A stretch of DNA of 64,000 nt, from NCBI RefSeq assembly GCF_042658685.1, contig NZ_JBHSQY010000030.1, one strand, 5' to 3'. The DNA comes from Macrococcoides bohemicum (GTDB lineage: Bacteria; Bacillota; Bacilli; Staphylococcales; Staphylococcaceae). Both the position numbers and the translations under genes were made by a program. The notes under the pieces were generated by a model, which saw only the letters and a program-made list of their open reading frames with translations, was not told the origin of the DNA and did no database searches. Numbering within the stretch: the first letter of the stretch is position 1; every line of letters begins with the position of its first letter. Shown one piece after another: positions 15,609 through 25,178 of this stretch.

Positions 15609-17315
15609 TTAATGTTCAAATGATGCATAGATTGCTTTAATTTTTGTGTCAAGTTCAGAAACTGGTACTTCAAATGATTCTCCGGTACGTCTGTTCTTAA
15701 CTTCTACAATTTCTTCTGATGCCTGTTTACCTACAACGATTCGAACTGGCACTCCGATTAAATCAGCATCGTTAAATTTAACACCTGCACGTTCATTGCG
15801 ATCATCATATAATACTTCATAGTCACGTTTATAGGCATCATATAACTGATCTGCTAGTTCACGTTGTGTGTCTTGTTTCGCATTAGCAGTGATGATATGG
15901 ATATCGAATGGTGTAATTGATGTTGGCCAGATGATACCTTTTTCATCATGATGTTGCTCGATAACCGCTGATAATGTACGTGATACACCAATACCATAAC
16001 AACCCATGATCATCGGTTCAGCTCGACCCTGGTCATTTAAGAATGTTGCATTCATTGACTCAGAGTATTTCGTACCTAACTTGAATACTTGTCCAACTTC
16101 AATACCTTCAGCAAACTTAATCGGACCACTACCATCAGCAGCCATTTCACCTTCTAATATAAATCTGAAGTCATCGAATACTTTAACATTAAAGTCACGT
16201 CCAAGGTTTGCATTAATATAGTGATAGTCCGTTTCATTCGCACCAACCGCTAAATTATTAATATCCTGAACACTATTATCTGCATAAATTTCAATCTTTT
16301 CAACACCAACTGGCCCAAGCGAACCTGGTGTAGCACCTAAAATCGCCTGAATTTCTTTATCAGTAGCCATTTCCACTGTTTCAGTACCAAAATAAGATTT
16401 AACTTTTACATCATTTAATTCGTGATGTCCACGAATTAAGAACATGATAAACTGATCATCAACTTTTACAATCATTGATTTTACAATTTCATCTAAGCGT
16501 TTACCTAATAAGTCTGCTAATTGCTGTGCTGTTTTGACACCAGGTGTATGTACCTTTTCTAAATCCTTTTCTTCTGTATGTTCTACATTTGGTACATATT
16601 TCACTTCAGCTTTTTCAATGTTAGCAGCATAGTCACTTTCATCAGTATAGCAAATTGTATCTTCACCAATTTCTGCTAAAGCCATAAATTCGTGTGTATG
16701 ACTACCACCAATCGCACCACTATCCGCTATAACCGGACGGAAATTAAGATTCACACGAGAGAAAATTCTTGAATACGCACCATACATATCCTGATATGTT
16801 TCATCTAAACTTTCATCTGTTGCATGGAAACTGTATGCATCTTTCATAATAAATTCACGACCACGCAACAATCCGAAACGTGGACGCTTTTCATCACGGA
16901 ATTTATTTTGAATCTGGAATAACGTAACCGGTAATTTCTTATATGATTTTAATTCATCACGTACTAAAGACGTGATGATTTCCTCATGTGTTGGTCCGAG
17001 TGCAAATTCACGGCCATGACGATCTGTCATACGCATTAACTCTGCACCATAACTCTGCCAGCGACCAGATTCTGACCATAATTCAGAAGGCTGTAATGCA
17101 GGCATTAATATTTCTACACCATCGATAGCTTCCATCTCTTCGCGAACGATTGCTTCAATCTTATTAAGTACACGTTTAGCAATCGGCAGGTAACTATAAA
17201 CCCCACTTGCTACTTGCTTTATCATACCTGCTTTTAGTAATAGCTGATGACTTTTTGAATCAGCATCATTAGGTACTTCTCTTAATGTTGGAATGAACAT
17301 TTTACTCTGTTTCAT
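15609..17315 (-). CDS. proS: Prolyl-tRNA synthetase
   Basis: The 568-residue class II synthetase is of the bacterial type. Class II motifs are present (motif 2 FRDEKRPRFGLLRGREFIMKD near 140; motif 3 GCYGIGVSR near 445), with the YbaK-like editing domain inserted between about 230 and 395 (GANETDYHYINANLGRDF) and a C-terminal anticodon-binding domain. It begins MKQSKMFIPTLREVP after an AAGGAGG site. The 130-bp upstream gap is too short for a T-box, and I see none. It follows rseP in the standard cluster. Confidence 0.98.
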   Translation of the reverse strand: MKQSKMFIPTLREVPNDADSKSHQLLLKAGMIKQVASGVYSYLPIAKRVLNKIEAIVREEMEAIDGVEILMPALQPSELWSESGRWQSYGAELMRMTDRHGREFALGPTHEEIITSLVRDELKSYKKLPVTLFQIQNKFRDEKRPRFGLLRGREFIMKDAYSFHATDESLDETYQDMYGAYSRIFSRVNLNFRPVIADSGAIGGSHTHEFMALAEIGEDTICYTDESDYAANIEKAEVKYVPNVEHTEEKDLEKVHTPGVKTAQQLADLLGKRLDEIVKSMIVKVDDQFIMFLIRGHHELNDVKVKSYFGTETVEMATDKEIQAILGATPGSLGPVGVEKIEIYADNSVQDINNLAVGANETDYHYINANLGRDFNVKVFDDFRFILEGEMAADGSGPIKFAEGIEVGQVFKLGTKYSESMNATFLNDQGRAEPMIMGCYGIGVSRTLSAVIEQHHDEKGIIWPTSITPFDIHIITANAKQDTQRELADQLYDAYKRDYEVLYDDRNERAGVKFNDADLIGVPVRIVVGKQASEEIVEVKNRRTGESFEVPVSELDTKIKAIYASFEH

Positions 17316-17348
17316 AGCTGCCTCCTTGAATTTCGATAATATATATAT

Positions 17349-17376
17349 ATCATATAATAAATTGATTAATTGTTAA
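17349..17376 (-). promoter_or_regulatory. Promoter of proS
   Basis: TTAACA (17376-17371), 16-base spacer, TATGAT (17354-17349), followed by a (AT)n tract and the proS SD. Confidence 0.55.
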
Positions 17377-17444
17377 ACAAAAATGTAAGTTAACATAATA
17401 TAAATACTGTTATTTAGTAAATAATAATAGAACGAATTATTAAT

Positions 17445-17469
17445 AAAAAAATCCGACCGAAGTCGGATC
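17445..17469 (-). terminator. Intrinsic terminator after rseP
   Basis: A perfect stem (ATCCGAC/GTCGGAT) with a short CGAA-type loop and a T7 run on the minus strand, just after the rseP stop. Confidence 0.92.
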
Positions 17470-17473
17470 ATCA

Positions 17474-18751
17474 TTATTTTAAGAAATATCTTGAAATGTC
17501 ATTCCATGTTACCATGATCATGACAAAGAAGACGAATAGCGCACCAGCTGCGACGATATACATTTCTGCTTTTTTATTGACTGGTTTTCTAAAAATCGCT
17601 TCATAAATCACGAATAAAATTCTACCACCGTCAAGCGCTGGTATTGGTAATAAGTTCATAATCCCTAAGTTGACTGAAAGCATTGCAGTATAGCCAATTA
17701 ATGTTTCAAGACCCATGCTGGCAACTTTTTCAGTATTCTTATATATACCAACCGGACCATTCAGCATATCAAATGAGAATGTGCCATTGAAAATAGAGGC
17801 AAACATTATTCCAAGTAAAGTGAAAATCTTTGTAGCACCATCAATTGTCATCGATACACCGTATTGTAATTTATCTAATAAACTACCACCAAACTCCGGA
17901 CCAAATCCAATGATATATCGATCTAAACTCTTCCCTTTACTTACTTTCTGTTGCATCAGTTTAGGCTCTAAATTAAATGTCTTTTCTTTACCATCACGTT
18001 CGACAATGACCTTAATCGACTTTCCACCATTTTTATCGAGATAGTTTCTAATCTGGTTAAAGCTTGTCACTTTCTCATCATTTAACTGCTTAATCGTATC
18101 ACCTTTTTTAAGTCCAACTTCTTGTGCTGGACTATCCTTAGCGACACCACTAATCGTCGTTGTCGGTGCACCTACCATAAACGCAAGTGCTAAAAACAAT
18201 ACAAAAGCTAAAATAAAGTTAAACAATGGACCGGCAAAAAGTGCAAGGAATTTAGGCCAAGGTTTTTTATTCTTAAATTGGCGTTCCAGTGGCGCAATCT
18301 GAATTAAATCTCCTTCACGTACAAAGTACGCTTCATGTGCCACATTATATCTCACTTGTTCATTTGTGTATTGATTGATACCTTCAATAAATAATCGATC
18401 CTCAAAATCAGAGTCAGTTACTTCAAGCTGTTCAATCTGTTGAAACTGATGCTGATCATCTAACAAAATATGTGTAACTTCACCAGCTTCATTACGTTTA
18501 ATGTTGACTGTCATACCTTCTGTTAACGGATTTTGTTCCATTCCGCTTCCTGCCATCATGACATAGCCACCTACCGGCAAAAGTCTAATCGTATATAAAG
18601 TTTCATCTTTTTTGTAAGAAAATATTTTTGGTCCCATACCGATTGCAAATTCCGGACACATAATCCCTGCTCTTTTCGCAAAGAGCAGATGTCCATATTC
18701 ATGCACGGTTACGAGCAAACCAAATATTATGATAAAAGCAATAATCCCCAT
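17474..18751 (-). CDS. rseP: Site-2 zinc metalloprotease RseP
   Basis: The 425-residue intramembrane protease of the site-2 family (RasP/Eep in Firmicutes) shows the zinc motif HEYGH at residues 18-22 within the first membrane helix, a PDZ domain around 190-265 (QEVGLKKGDTIKQLN) and the second active-site motif PIPALDGGRILF near 370. Further membrane helices occur near 165-190, 345-370 and 398-418. It cleaves anti-sigma factors and remnant signal peptides. The gene is downstream of dxr with only one base between them. Confidence 0.96.
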   Translation of the reverse strand: MGIIAFIIIFGLLVTVHEYGHLLFAKRAGIMCPEFAIGMGPKIFSYKKDETLYTIRLLPVGGYVMMAGSGMEQNPLTEGMTVNIKRNEAGEVTHILLDDQHQFQQIEQLEVTDSDFEDRLFIEGINQYTNEQVRYNVAHEAYFVREGDLIQIAPLERQFKNKKPWPKFLALFAGPLFNFILAFVLFLALAFMVGAPTTTISGVAKDSPAQEVGLKKGDTIKQLNDEKVTSFNQIRNYLDKNGGKSIKVIVERDGKEKTFNLEPKLMQQKVSKGKSLDRYIIGFGPEFGGSLLDKLQYGVSMTIDGATKIFTLLGIMFASIFNGTFSFDMLNGPVGIYKNTEKVASMGLETLIGYTAMLSVNLGIMNLLPIPALDGGRILFVIYEAIFRKPVNKKAEMYIVAAGALFVFFVMIMVTWNDISRYFLK

Positions 18752-18752
18752 A

Positions 18753-19889
18753 TTACACCTCGTAATTCCTTGATTTATAGTCTGCGTCTACTGCTAAAAT
18801 TGTATCTAAATCTGGATTTTCTGTCACGATATGTGCATCCATTTCACGTTCTATGATTGTTTCAATATCTAAAAATGAGATTTTACCATCCAGGAACAGC
18901 TGTACTGCTACTTCATTTACTGCATTCATCACAACCGGTAAAGTCCCACCTACTTCAATTGCACGATAAGCAAGTGCCAGGCATTTATAGCGCTCAAGAT
19001 CCATTGTCTTAAAATCAAGTGTGCCAACTTTTGCTAAATCAAGTCGTTCGGCATTACGCGGTTTGCGGTCTGGATAGCTGAATGCATACAGAATCGGCAT
19101 ACGCATATCTGGTGTCCCCAGTTGCGCAATAACACTTGTATCGTTAAATTCTACCATAGAATGTATAATACTTTGTTTATGTAATATTGTTTCAATCTTC
19201 TCGATGGGTAGGTCAAATAACCATTTTGCTTCGATAACTTCTAAGCCTTTATTCATCATTGTCGCACTATCTATCGTTATTTTCTTACCCATTGACCAGT
19301 TGGGATGATTTAAAGCATCTTCAAGCGTTACATCTTTTAACTGTTCACGCGTCTTATCTCTAAAAGAACCGCCGCTTGCAGTAACAATCAATTTTTCAAT
19401 ATTTTTATGACTTTCACCATTTAGACATTGAAATATTGCTGAATGCTCAGAATCTACAGGTAATATGTTTACTCTTTTTTCTTTTGCACGCTGCATAACG
19501 ATCTCTCCTGCTACAACAAGCGTTTCTTTGTTAGCAAGTGCGATATCAATGCCTTGATCAATGGCGTGTAGTGTAGGCTTTAACCCTACACTACCTAAGA
19601 TAGAGTTGAGTAATATATCATTTTTTTCATAACCGGCTACTTTGAGTAAACCCTCATCACCAAATACTACTTTAGTGTGTTTTCCTACTAAATTAAGTTT
19701 ATTTACATCAGATTCATTTTGAATACAACAAATATCTGGTTCAAATTCATCGATGATATTCTGTGCAATCTCTACTGATTTTCCAACCGCAAAACTAACG
19801 AGTTTAAAGCTATCTGAATGCTCACGAATAATATCTATCCCTTGCATTCCAACAGAGCCACTTGCTCCTAATATTCCTATATGTTTCAT
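18753..19889 (-). CDS. dxr: 1-deoxy-D-xylulose 5-phosphate reductoisomerase
   Basis: The 378-residue NADPH-dependent enzyme makes MEP, the committed step of the non-mevalonate isoprenoid pathway. The Rossmann motif GASGSVGMQGIDII is at the N-terminus; PVDSEHSAIFQCL, TASGGSFR and NHPNWSMGKKITIDSATMMNKGLEVIEA form the metal and substrate site. Staphylococci make isoprenoids by the mevalonate route and S. aureus lacks dxr, so an intact dxr here in the cdsA-dxr-rseP order of Bacillus is a useful phylogenetic marker. Confidence 0.96.
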   Translation of the reverse strand: MKHIGILGASGSVGMQGIDIIREHSDSFKLVSFAVGKSVEIAQNIIDEFEPDICCIQNESDVNKLNLVGKHTKVVFGDEGLLKVAGYEKNDILLNSILGSVGLKPTLHAIDQGIDIALANKETLVVAGEIVMQRAKEKRVNILPVDSEHSAIFQCLNGESHKNIEKLIVTASGGSFRDKTREQLKDVTLEDALNHPNWSMGKKITIDSATMMNKGLEVIEAKWLFDLPIEKIETILHKQSIIHSMVEFNDTSVIAQLGTPDMRMPILYAFSYPDRKPRNAERLDLAKVGTLDFKTMDLERYKCLALAYRAIEVGGTLPVVMNAVNEVAVQLFLDGKISFLDIETIIEREMDAHIVTENPDLDTILAVDADYKSRNYEV

Positions 19890-19968
19890 GACTTCACCTT
19901 ATTCTAAAATGTATTAGTTTAATTCTATCACAAAATAAAATGAACACCTACTTTGGACTTTCAAAAAG

Positions 19969-19999
19969 AAAAACACGTAGAATAAATATCTACGTGTTT
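19969..19999 (-). terminator. Intrinsic terminator after cdsA
   Basis: An eleven-pair stem (AAACACGTAGA/TCTACGTGTTT) with a seven-base loop, then T-rich sequence on the minus strand. It separates uppS-cdsA from dxr. Confidence 0.9.
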
Positions 20000-20000
20000 G

Positions 20001-20792
20001 TTACTGAAAATTAATAAGAAATATATTCATCAATGGTAATACAAAGATAAATGAATCAAATCGATCTAATATACCACCATGTCCAGGTAATAAGTTTCCG
20101 GAATCTTTCACATCAAAATGTCGCTTTAATGCAGATTCTACTAAATCACCTAACTGTCCGAACATACTAAATAACCAAGTTACAAGTAATAAAGGTATGA
20201 TAGAGAGTGGCATATCATAATTTATGCTGAAGATTACTGCAATGATCGTACTACATGCAATGCCTCCCAAAAAACCCTCAATTGTTTTATTCGGACTAAT
20301 CTCCGGCCATAATTTATGCTTACCTAATAATCTACCAAAAATATAAGCTCCTGTATCTGTGACCCAGACAACTAATAATGCATATAGTATAAAGACTAAT
20401 CCATTTTCAGCTGCTCGCGTTTCATAAAAATACATAAAACCGATACCGATATAGGCTACGGCCAACATACAAAACGCAGCATCTACAAAGTTAAAACGGT
20501 TTTTAGACATTACTGTATAGCTCAGCATAATTAAACTCATTAATGTTAAAAATGGTACTTGATAATCAAGTGACACGAGATCACTTTTCTGAGGCGACAT
20601 AATTAAACATAAAGCCACTACACTAAATATACCTGGTAATGAATATAGTTTAATATTTTTCATATTTAATACTTCTTTTAATGCAACAATTGCTAATAAA
20701 TATGCCATTATCAGTAATGGTAATTGGCCATATATAACAACAGGTAAGAAAATTGCCATAGCAATGATTGCTGTTATTGTTCTCGTTTTCAT
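20001..20792 (-). CDS. cdsA: Phosphatidate cytidylyltransferase
   Basis: The 263-residue multi-pass membrane enzyme makes CDP-diacylglycerol from phosphatidate and CTP. The C-terminal signature GDLVESALKRHFDVKDSGNLLPGHGGILDRFDS-like region (about 220-250) is intact, with about seven to eight hydrophobic helices before it. It follows uppS by ten bases in the usual uppS-cdsA pair and ends in a terminator. Confidence 0.96.
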   Translation of the reverse strand: MKTRTITAIIAMAIFLPVVIYGQLPLLIMAYLLAIVALKEVLNMKNIKLYSLPGIFSVVALCLIMSPQKSDLVSLDYQVPFLTLMSLIMLSYTVMSKNRFNFVDAAFCMLAVAYIGIGFMYFYETRAAENGLVFILYALLVVWVTDTGAYIFGRLLGKHKLWPEISPNKTIEGFLGGIACSTIIAVIFSINYDMPLSIIPLLLVTWLFSMFGQLGDLVESALKRHFDVKDSGNLLPGHGGILDRFDSFIFVLPLMNIFLINFQ

Positions 20793-20802
20793 TTTTTACT
20801 CC

Positions 20803-21576
20803 TTATAATCCGCCGAATCGTCTATGTCGGCTATGGTATTCTTCTATACAACGATCCATTTCTTCTGCATCGAAATCTGGCCATAATGTATCTACAAATA
20901 CAAATTCACTATATGAGGCTTGCCAGATTAAAAAGTTACTTAATCGTTCTTCTCCTGATGTTCTTATCATTAACTCAGGATCTGGTATTGCTTTTGTAAA
21001 CAAATAATCTGCAAAAGTTTCTTCATTAATTTCACTTAAATCAATCTGATTATCTTTATAACGTTCAGCAATAAACTGTACTGCAGATACAATCTCTTTA
21101 CGTCCACCATAATTTAATGCAAAGACTAATGTTAAACCACTATTATTTTTCGTCTTTTCTTTAGCTTCAAGCACTGCTTTTCGCGTATGTTCCGGTAGCT
21201 GATCGATAAAGCCAATCGTTTCTACTTTTACATTTTTCTCAATCAGTTCCGGTAAAAATGTTGAAAGAAAATCACCAGGTAATTTCATCAAATAGTTGAC
21301 TTCATCTTTAGGTCGTGACCAGTTTTCAGTAGAAAAAGCATATAGTGTTAAATACTTAACGCCAATATCACTCGCATGTCTCGTTATCGCTTTAACTGTC
21401 TGCATCCCTTCATAATGACCTTTTATACGCGGCATATTACGCTGTTTTGCCCATCTTCCGTTACCATCCATAATAATCGCAATATGCGTTGGAACAGCTT
21501 CTGTAGCTGCATGTTTTTGTTTAATATTCTTATCTATATTTCTTTTATTATTTTTTCTTTTTAAGAAAGGAATCAT
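20803..21576 (-). CDS. uppS: Undecaprenyl diphosphate synthase (cis-prenyltransferase)
   Basis: The 257-residue enzyme elongates farnesyl diphosphate to C55-PP, the lipid carrier for wall polymers. Motifs HIAIIMDGNGRWAK near residue 30, TLYAFSTENWSRP near 85 and RTSGEERLSNFLIWQ-type near 205 are intact. I start at ATG 21576 (MIPFLKRK) because GGAGGA lies five bases upstream. The C55-P it supplies is also the carrier presumed for the glycosylation cassette at 37787-46470. Confidence 0.97.
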   Translation of the reverse strand: MIPFLKRKNNKRNIDKNIKQKHAATEAVPTHIAIIMDGNGRWAKQRNMPRIKGHYEGMQTVKAITRHASDIGVKYLTLYAFSTENWSRPKDEVNYLMKLPGDFLSTFLPELIEKNVKVETIGFIDQLPEHTRKAVLEAKEKTKNNSGLTLVFALNYGGRKEIVSAVQFIAERYKDNQIDLSEINEETFADYLFTKAIPDPELMIRTSGEERLSNFLIWQASYSEFVFVDTLWPDFDAEEMDRCIEEYHSRHRRFGGL

Positions 21577-21657
21577 GATGTCCTCCAAATTCAAAACATT
21601 ATTAATATATTCTATCATAAATATAACAGAGTGACATGGATATACAGAAAAAAGGAC

Positions 21658-21695
21658 AAAAAAAGACTGAGATAAGATTACAATTATCTCAGTCT
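21658..21695 (-). terminator. Intrinsic terminator after frr
   Basis: An eleven-pair perfect stem (arms 21664-21674 and 21685-21695) followed by T7 on the minus strand. Confidence 0.92.
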
Positions 21696-21707
21696 AAATA
21701 TAAAAGA

Positions 21708-22265
21708 TTAAACTTCTAAAATACTGCTTTCTTTTTCAGCAGTTAGTGCATCGATCTTTTTAATATGATTATCAGTTTCTGTCTGAACATTATCTGTAAA
21801 TGATTTTAAATCATCTTCTGTCAGTTCACCATTCTTTTCAGCTTTCTTTAATGCATCATTTGCATCACGACGAATATTTCGGATTGCAATTTTAGCATTT
21901 TCAGCTTCTTTTTTCGCTTCTTTAACTAATTCTTTACGGCGTTCTTCAGTTAATGCCGGCACTGTAATACGAATAACGTTACCATCTGAAGTAGGATTAA
22001 CACCTAAGTTTGCCATATTAATCGCTTTTAAAATATCATCGATTGAAGATTTATCATATGGTGTTACAAGTAACATTCTTGGTTCTGGTACAGAAATACC
22101 AGCTAATTGTTGAACAGGCGTATCAGCACCATAGTAGTTTACAGATACGCGTTCTAATAAATTTGCATTTGCATGTCCTGCACGAATAGCAGCAAATTCA
22201 CGAACTAGGCTTTCAATACTTTTTTCCATTTTAGACTTTAATTCATTAATTATTTCAGTCGTCAT
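21708..22265 (-). CDS. frr: Ribosome recycling factor
   Basis: The 185-residue protein splits post-termination ribosomes with EF-G. The family segments RAGHANANLLERVSVNYYG and VRITVPALTEERRKELVK are intact at the usual length. It follows pyrH closely, but a TATAAT with extended TGG (22298-22303) in the 43-bp gap may provide its own promoter. Confidence 0.97.
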   Translation of the reverse strand: MTTEIINELKSKMEKSIESLVREFAAIRAGHANANLLERVSVNYYGADTPVQQLAGISVPEPRMLLVTPYDKSSIDDILKAINMANLGVNPTSDGNVIRITVPALTEERRKELVKEAKKEAENAKIAIRNIRRDANDALKKAEKNGELTEDDLKSFTDNVQTETDNHIKKIDALTAEKESSILEV

Positions 22266-22297
22266 TATGAATCTCCTTTTATATCATTGATAATATT

Positions 22298-22306
22298 ATT
22301 ATACCA
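22298..22306 (-). promoter_or_regulatory. Possible extended -10 promoter for frr
   Basis: TGGTATAAT lies in the pyrH-frr gap, overlapping the end of pyrH; no clear -35 is present. Confidence 0.35.
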
Positions 22307-22308
22307 AA

Positions 22309-23031
22309 TTATTTCGTAATCGTCGTACCAATTTCTTCTCCCATAATCGCTCGTTTAATGTTGCCATCTTCCATAATCGAGAATACAACTAAAGGAATAT
22401 CGTTATCCATACAGAATGAGCTTGCAGTTGAATCCATTACTTGTAATCCTTCCTGCAACATTTGGATATACGTTAACTTTTCATATTTAACAGCATTAGG
22501 GTCTACTTTAGGATCAGCTGAATAAACACCATCTACATTATTTTTACCCATAAGAATTACATCTGCTTCCATTTCAGCTGCACGTAATGCTGCTGTTGTA
22601 TCTGTTGAGAAGTATGGATTACCGATACCTGCTGCAAATATTACAACACGGCCTTTTTCTAAATGACGAATCGCACGACGTCTAATATACGGCTCAGCAA
22701 CTTGTTTCATTTCGATAGATGTTAACACGCGAGTATCACAGTCTAATTGTTCTAATGAATCCTGCAGGGCTAAAGAATTCATTACAGTTGCCAGCATACC
22801 CATGTAGTCAGCTGTACCTCTGTCCATACCTAAGTCACTACCTGTTTTACCGCGCCAGATATTACCTCCGCCAACAATAACTGCAACTTCACAATCCATT
22901 TTAGCAACTTCGGCAACTTGTTCAGCAATACTTTTAATAACGAAAGGGTTGATACCAAAACCAGTTTCTCCAGCAAGTGCTTCACCACTTAATTTTAATA
23001 CGACACGTTTGTATTTAGATAATTCTTTCAT
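22309..23031 (-). CDS. pyrH: UMP kinase
   Basis: The 240-residue hexameric kinase phosphorylates UMP to UDP. It has the amino-acid-kinase fold with KLSGEALAGETGFGI at the start, VIVGGGNIWRGKTG, and the nucleotide-binding region MGKNNVDGVYSADPK. Order tsf-pyrH-frr is standard. Confidence 0.97.
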   Translation of the reverse strand: MKELSKYKRVVLKLSGEALAGETGFGINPFVIKSIAEQVAEVAKMDCEVAVIVGGGNIWRGKTGSDLGMDRGTADYMGMLATVMNSLALQDSLEQLDCDTRVLTSIEMKQVAEPYIRRRAIRHLEKGRVVIFAAGIGNPYFSTDTTAALRAAEMEADVILMGKNNVDGVYSADPKVDPNAVKYEKLTYIQMLQEGLQVMDSTASSFCMDNDIPLVVFSIMEDGNIKRAIMGEEIGTTITK

Positions 23032-23135
23032 TTTATTAACTCCGCCCTCTCAATGATATTAATGCTAAATTTTCGTAATTCATTCACTCAAAAAACTGCA
23101 TTAATTTAAATTCTATTATACACAAAACTATGAGT

Positions 23136-23144
23136 ATTATACCA
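23136..23144 (-). promoter_or_regulatory. Extended -10 promoter for pyrH
   Basis: TGGTATAAT lies about 105 bp upstream of pyrH, after the tsf terminator; the -35 is weak. Confidence 0.4.
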
Positions 23145-23202
23145 ATAAATAATTATGAATGAAAAGAAAATTAGAATAAACCTTACATTTATTCAATATG
23201 TA

Positions 23203-23227
23203 TAAAAAAAGACACCGAAGTGTCTTT
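23203..23227 (-). terminator. Intrinsic terminator after tsf
   Basis: An AAAGACAC/GTGTCTTT stem with a short loop, followed by T-rich sequence on the minus strand. Confidence 0.9.
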
Positions 23228-23235
23228 AATTCATA

Positions 23236-24117
23236 TTATTTACCCATTTGACCCATTACTTCATCAGCAAAGTTATCTTGACGTTTCTCGATACCTTCTC
23301 CAACTTCATAACGAACGAATGATTTTAAAGTTCCACCTTTAGATTTTAAGAATTCAGCAACTGTTTGATCTGGATTCTTAACGAATGGTTGGTCAACTGC
23401 ACAAATTTCTTCTAAATATTTACGCAAGCGACCTTCAACCATTTTTTCTACGATATTTTCAGGTTTACCTTCATTTAAAGCTTGTTGTTTTAATACGTTC
23501 TTTTCATGTTCTAACTCTTCAGCAGAAACTTGTTCACGTGATACGAATTTAGGATTTAAAGCAGCAATATGCATCGCAACGTCTTTAGCGCCTTCTGCAT
23601 CAGTTGAATTTTCAACTAAAGCTAATACACCGATACGTCCACCCATGTGTAAGTATTCACCGAATGTATCTGCATCAGTTTTAGAAACTAATACGAAACG
23701 ACGTAAAGTTAATTTTTCACCGATTGTTGAAATAGCTTCGTTCATTTTAACTTCAACAGTTTTACCAGCTTCGATTTCAGAATCCATTAAAGCATCTAAA
23801 TCTGCAGGTTTTGTTGCTAAAATGTGATCAGCGATTTCTTTAACTAAAGCTTGGAAGCCTTCATTACGTGCAACGAAGTCAGTCTCAGAGTTTAATTCCA
23901 ATAATACTGCATCGTTTCCTTTAGAAGCTACATAAGTAGTACCTTCTGCTGCGATACGATCAGCTTTCTTAGCTGCTTTAGCAATACCTTTTTCACGTAA
24001 GTAATCAACAGCTGCGTCGATATCTCCGTTTGTTTCAGTTAATGCTTTTTTGCAGTCCATCATACCTGCGCCTGTTCTTTCACGTAATTGTTTAACTAGT
24101 TGTGCTGTAATAGCCAT
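23236..24117 (-). CDS. tsf: Elongation factor Ts
   Basis: The 293-residue guanine nucleotide exchange factor for EF-Tu has the N-terminal UBA-like module (LVKQLRERTGAGMMDCKKAL), the TDFVARNEGF exchange motif near residue 80 and the duplicated core subdomains. GGAGG precedes the ATG. It lies between rpsB and pyrH. Confidence 0.98.
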   Translation of the reverse strand: MAITAQLVKQLRERTGAGMMDCKKALTETNGDIDAAVDYLREKGIAKAAKKADRIAAEGTTYVASKGNDAVLLELNSETDFVARNEGFQALVKEIADHILATKPADLDALMDSEIEAGKTVEVKMNEAISTIGEKLTLRRFVLVSKTDADTFGEYLHMGGRIGVLALVENSTDAEGAKDVAMHIAALNPKFVSREQVSAEELEHEKNVLKQQALNEGKPENIVEKMVEGRLRKYLEEICAVDQPFVKNPDQTVAEFLKSKGGTLKSFVRYEVGEGIEKRQDNFADEVMGQMGK

Positions 24118-24203
24118 TATATAATACCTCCAAAGAATTTGTGTTTTTACAATATAATAATACTAAACTCAAGCTAAAAACGCTAAAGTAAAGTGTTAAT
24201 TCT

Positions 24204-24238
24204 TAAAAAAAGTGATAAATGTTATACACTTATCACCT
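24204..24238 (-). terminator. Intrinsic terminator after rpsB
   Basis: A GUGAUAA-type stem (arms about 24212-24222 and 24227-24236) followed by T7 on the minus strand, between rpsB and tsf. Confidence 0.8.
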
Positions 24239-24250
24239 TCATTTTAAAAC

Positions 24251-25027
24251 TTATGCTTCTGTAGTTTCTGTTGCTTCTGCAGCAGGCTCTTCAGCAGCTT
24301 CAGTTAAATCGATATTTTGTTCAGCAGCTACTTCTTCATTAGAAACGCCTTGACGTCCTTCTAAGATAGCATCTGCCATTTTACCAGTTAATAATTTAAC
24401 GGCACGGATTGCGTCATCATTTGCTGGGATAACATAATCGATTTCGTCTGGATCACAGTTTGTATCAACGATACCAACAATAGGAATGTGTAATTTTTTA
24501 GCTTCAGCAATCGCGTTACGCTCTTTACGAGGGTCAACGACGAATAATGCTGCAGGCATCGATTTCATTTCACGAATTCCGCCTAAGAATTTGATTAAAC
24601 GATCATATTCTTTTTTAAGTTCAACGACTTCTTTTTTAGGAAGTACGTCGAAAGTACCGTTTTCTTCCATTTTTTCAATTTCAGAAATACGTTTTACACG
24701 TTTGTTGATTGTTTTGTAGTTTGTTAAAGTTCCACCTAACCAACGTTCGTTAATAAAGAATTGACCTGAGCGAATTGCTTCGTCTTTAATTGCATCTTGT
24801 GCTTGTTTTTTAGTACCTACGAATAATACAGTACCGCCTTCTTCAGATACAGATTTCATAAAGTTGTATGCTTCTTCAACTTTTTTAACTGTTTTTTGTA
24901 AGTCAATAATGTAAATTCCGTTTCTTTCTGTGAAGATATATTTCTTCATTTTTGGGTTCCAGCGACGTGTTTGGTGACCAAAGTGTACACCAGCTTCTAA
25001 CAATTGTTTCATTGAGATTACTGCCAT
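24251..25027 (-). CDS. rpsB: 30S ribosomal protein S2
   Basis: The 258-residue protein begins MAVISMKQLLEAGVHFGHQTRRWNPKM and has the conserved INERWLGGTLTNYKTI and DPRKERNAIAEA segments. A C-terminal Glu/Ala/Thr-rich tail follows, as in Bacillus and staphylococci. It has its own promoter and a leader of about 115 nt, consistent with S2 autoregulation. Confidence 0.98.
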   Translation of the reverse strand: MAVISMKQLLEAGVHFGHQTRRWNPKMKKYIFTERNGIYIIDLQKTVKKVEEAYNFMKSVSEEGGTVLFVGTKKQAQDAIKDEAIRSGQFFINERWLGGTLTNYKTINKRVKRISEIEKMEENGTFDVLPKKEVVELKKEYDRLIKFLGGIREMKSMPAALFVVDPRKERNAIAEAKKLHIPIVGIVDTNCDPDEIDYVIPANDDAIRAVKLLTGKMADAILEGRQGVSNEEVAAEQNIDLTEAAEEPAAEATETTEA

Positions 25028-25143
25028 TTTAATTTCCTCCTAATTGGTTTTATTCCTCCACTACAGGCAACTTCGGAAACAACTTGCGTTGCACCATCCA
25101 AAATATTCATCCATAGTGTGTGAATTTGGCTTTTTTCAGGCCA
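25028..25143 (-). ncRNA. rpsB 5' leader, probable S2-responsive structure
   Basis: The leader of about 115 nt contains GCAAC...GTTGC and CAAC...GTTG pairings around a CCGAAG segment, then two SD-like sites (GGAGGAA and AGGAGG) 15-20 bases apart before the ATG. Conserved S2 leaders are known in Firmicutes; the match here is by eye only. Confidence 0.45.
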
Positions 25144-25149
25144 TATGTA

Positions 25150-25178
25150 AATATATCATAAAAAAACACGTTCATCAA
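25150..25178 (-). promoter_or_regulatory. Promoter of rpsB, embedded in the codY terminator
   Basis: TTGATG (25178-25173), 17-base spacer, TATATT (25155-25150) with extended TG. The -35 lies in the 3' arm of the codY terminator and its T-run forms the spacer. Confidence 0.6.

Noticed and set aside
17316..17444. T-box riboswitch upstream of proS
   Set aside because: The gap is only about 130 bp with no specifier loop, T-box sequence or antiterminator visible.
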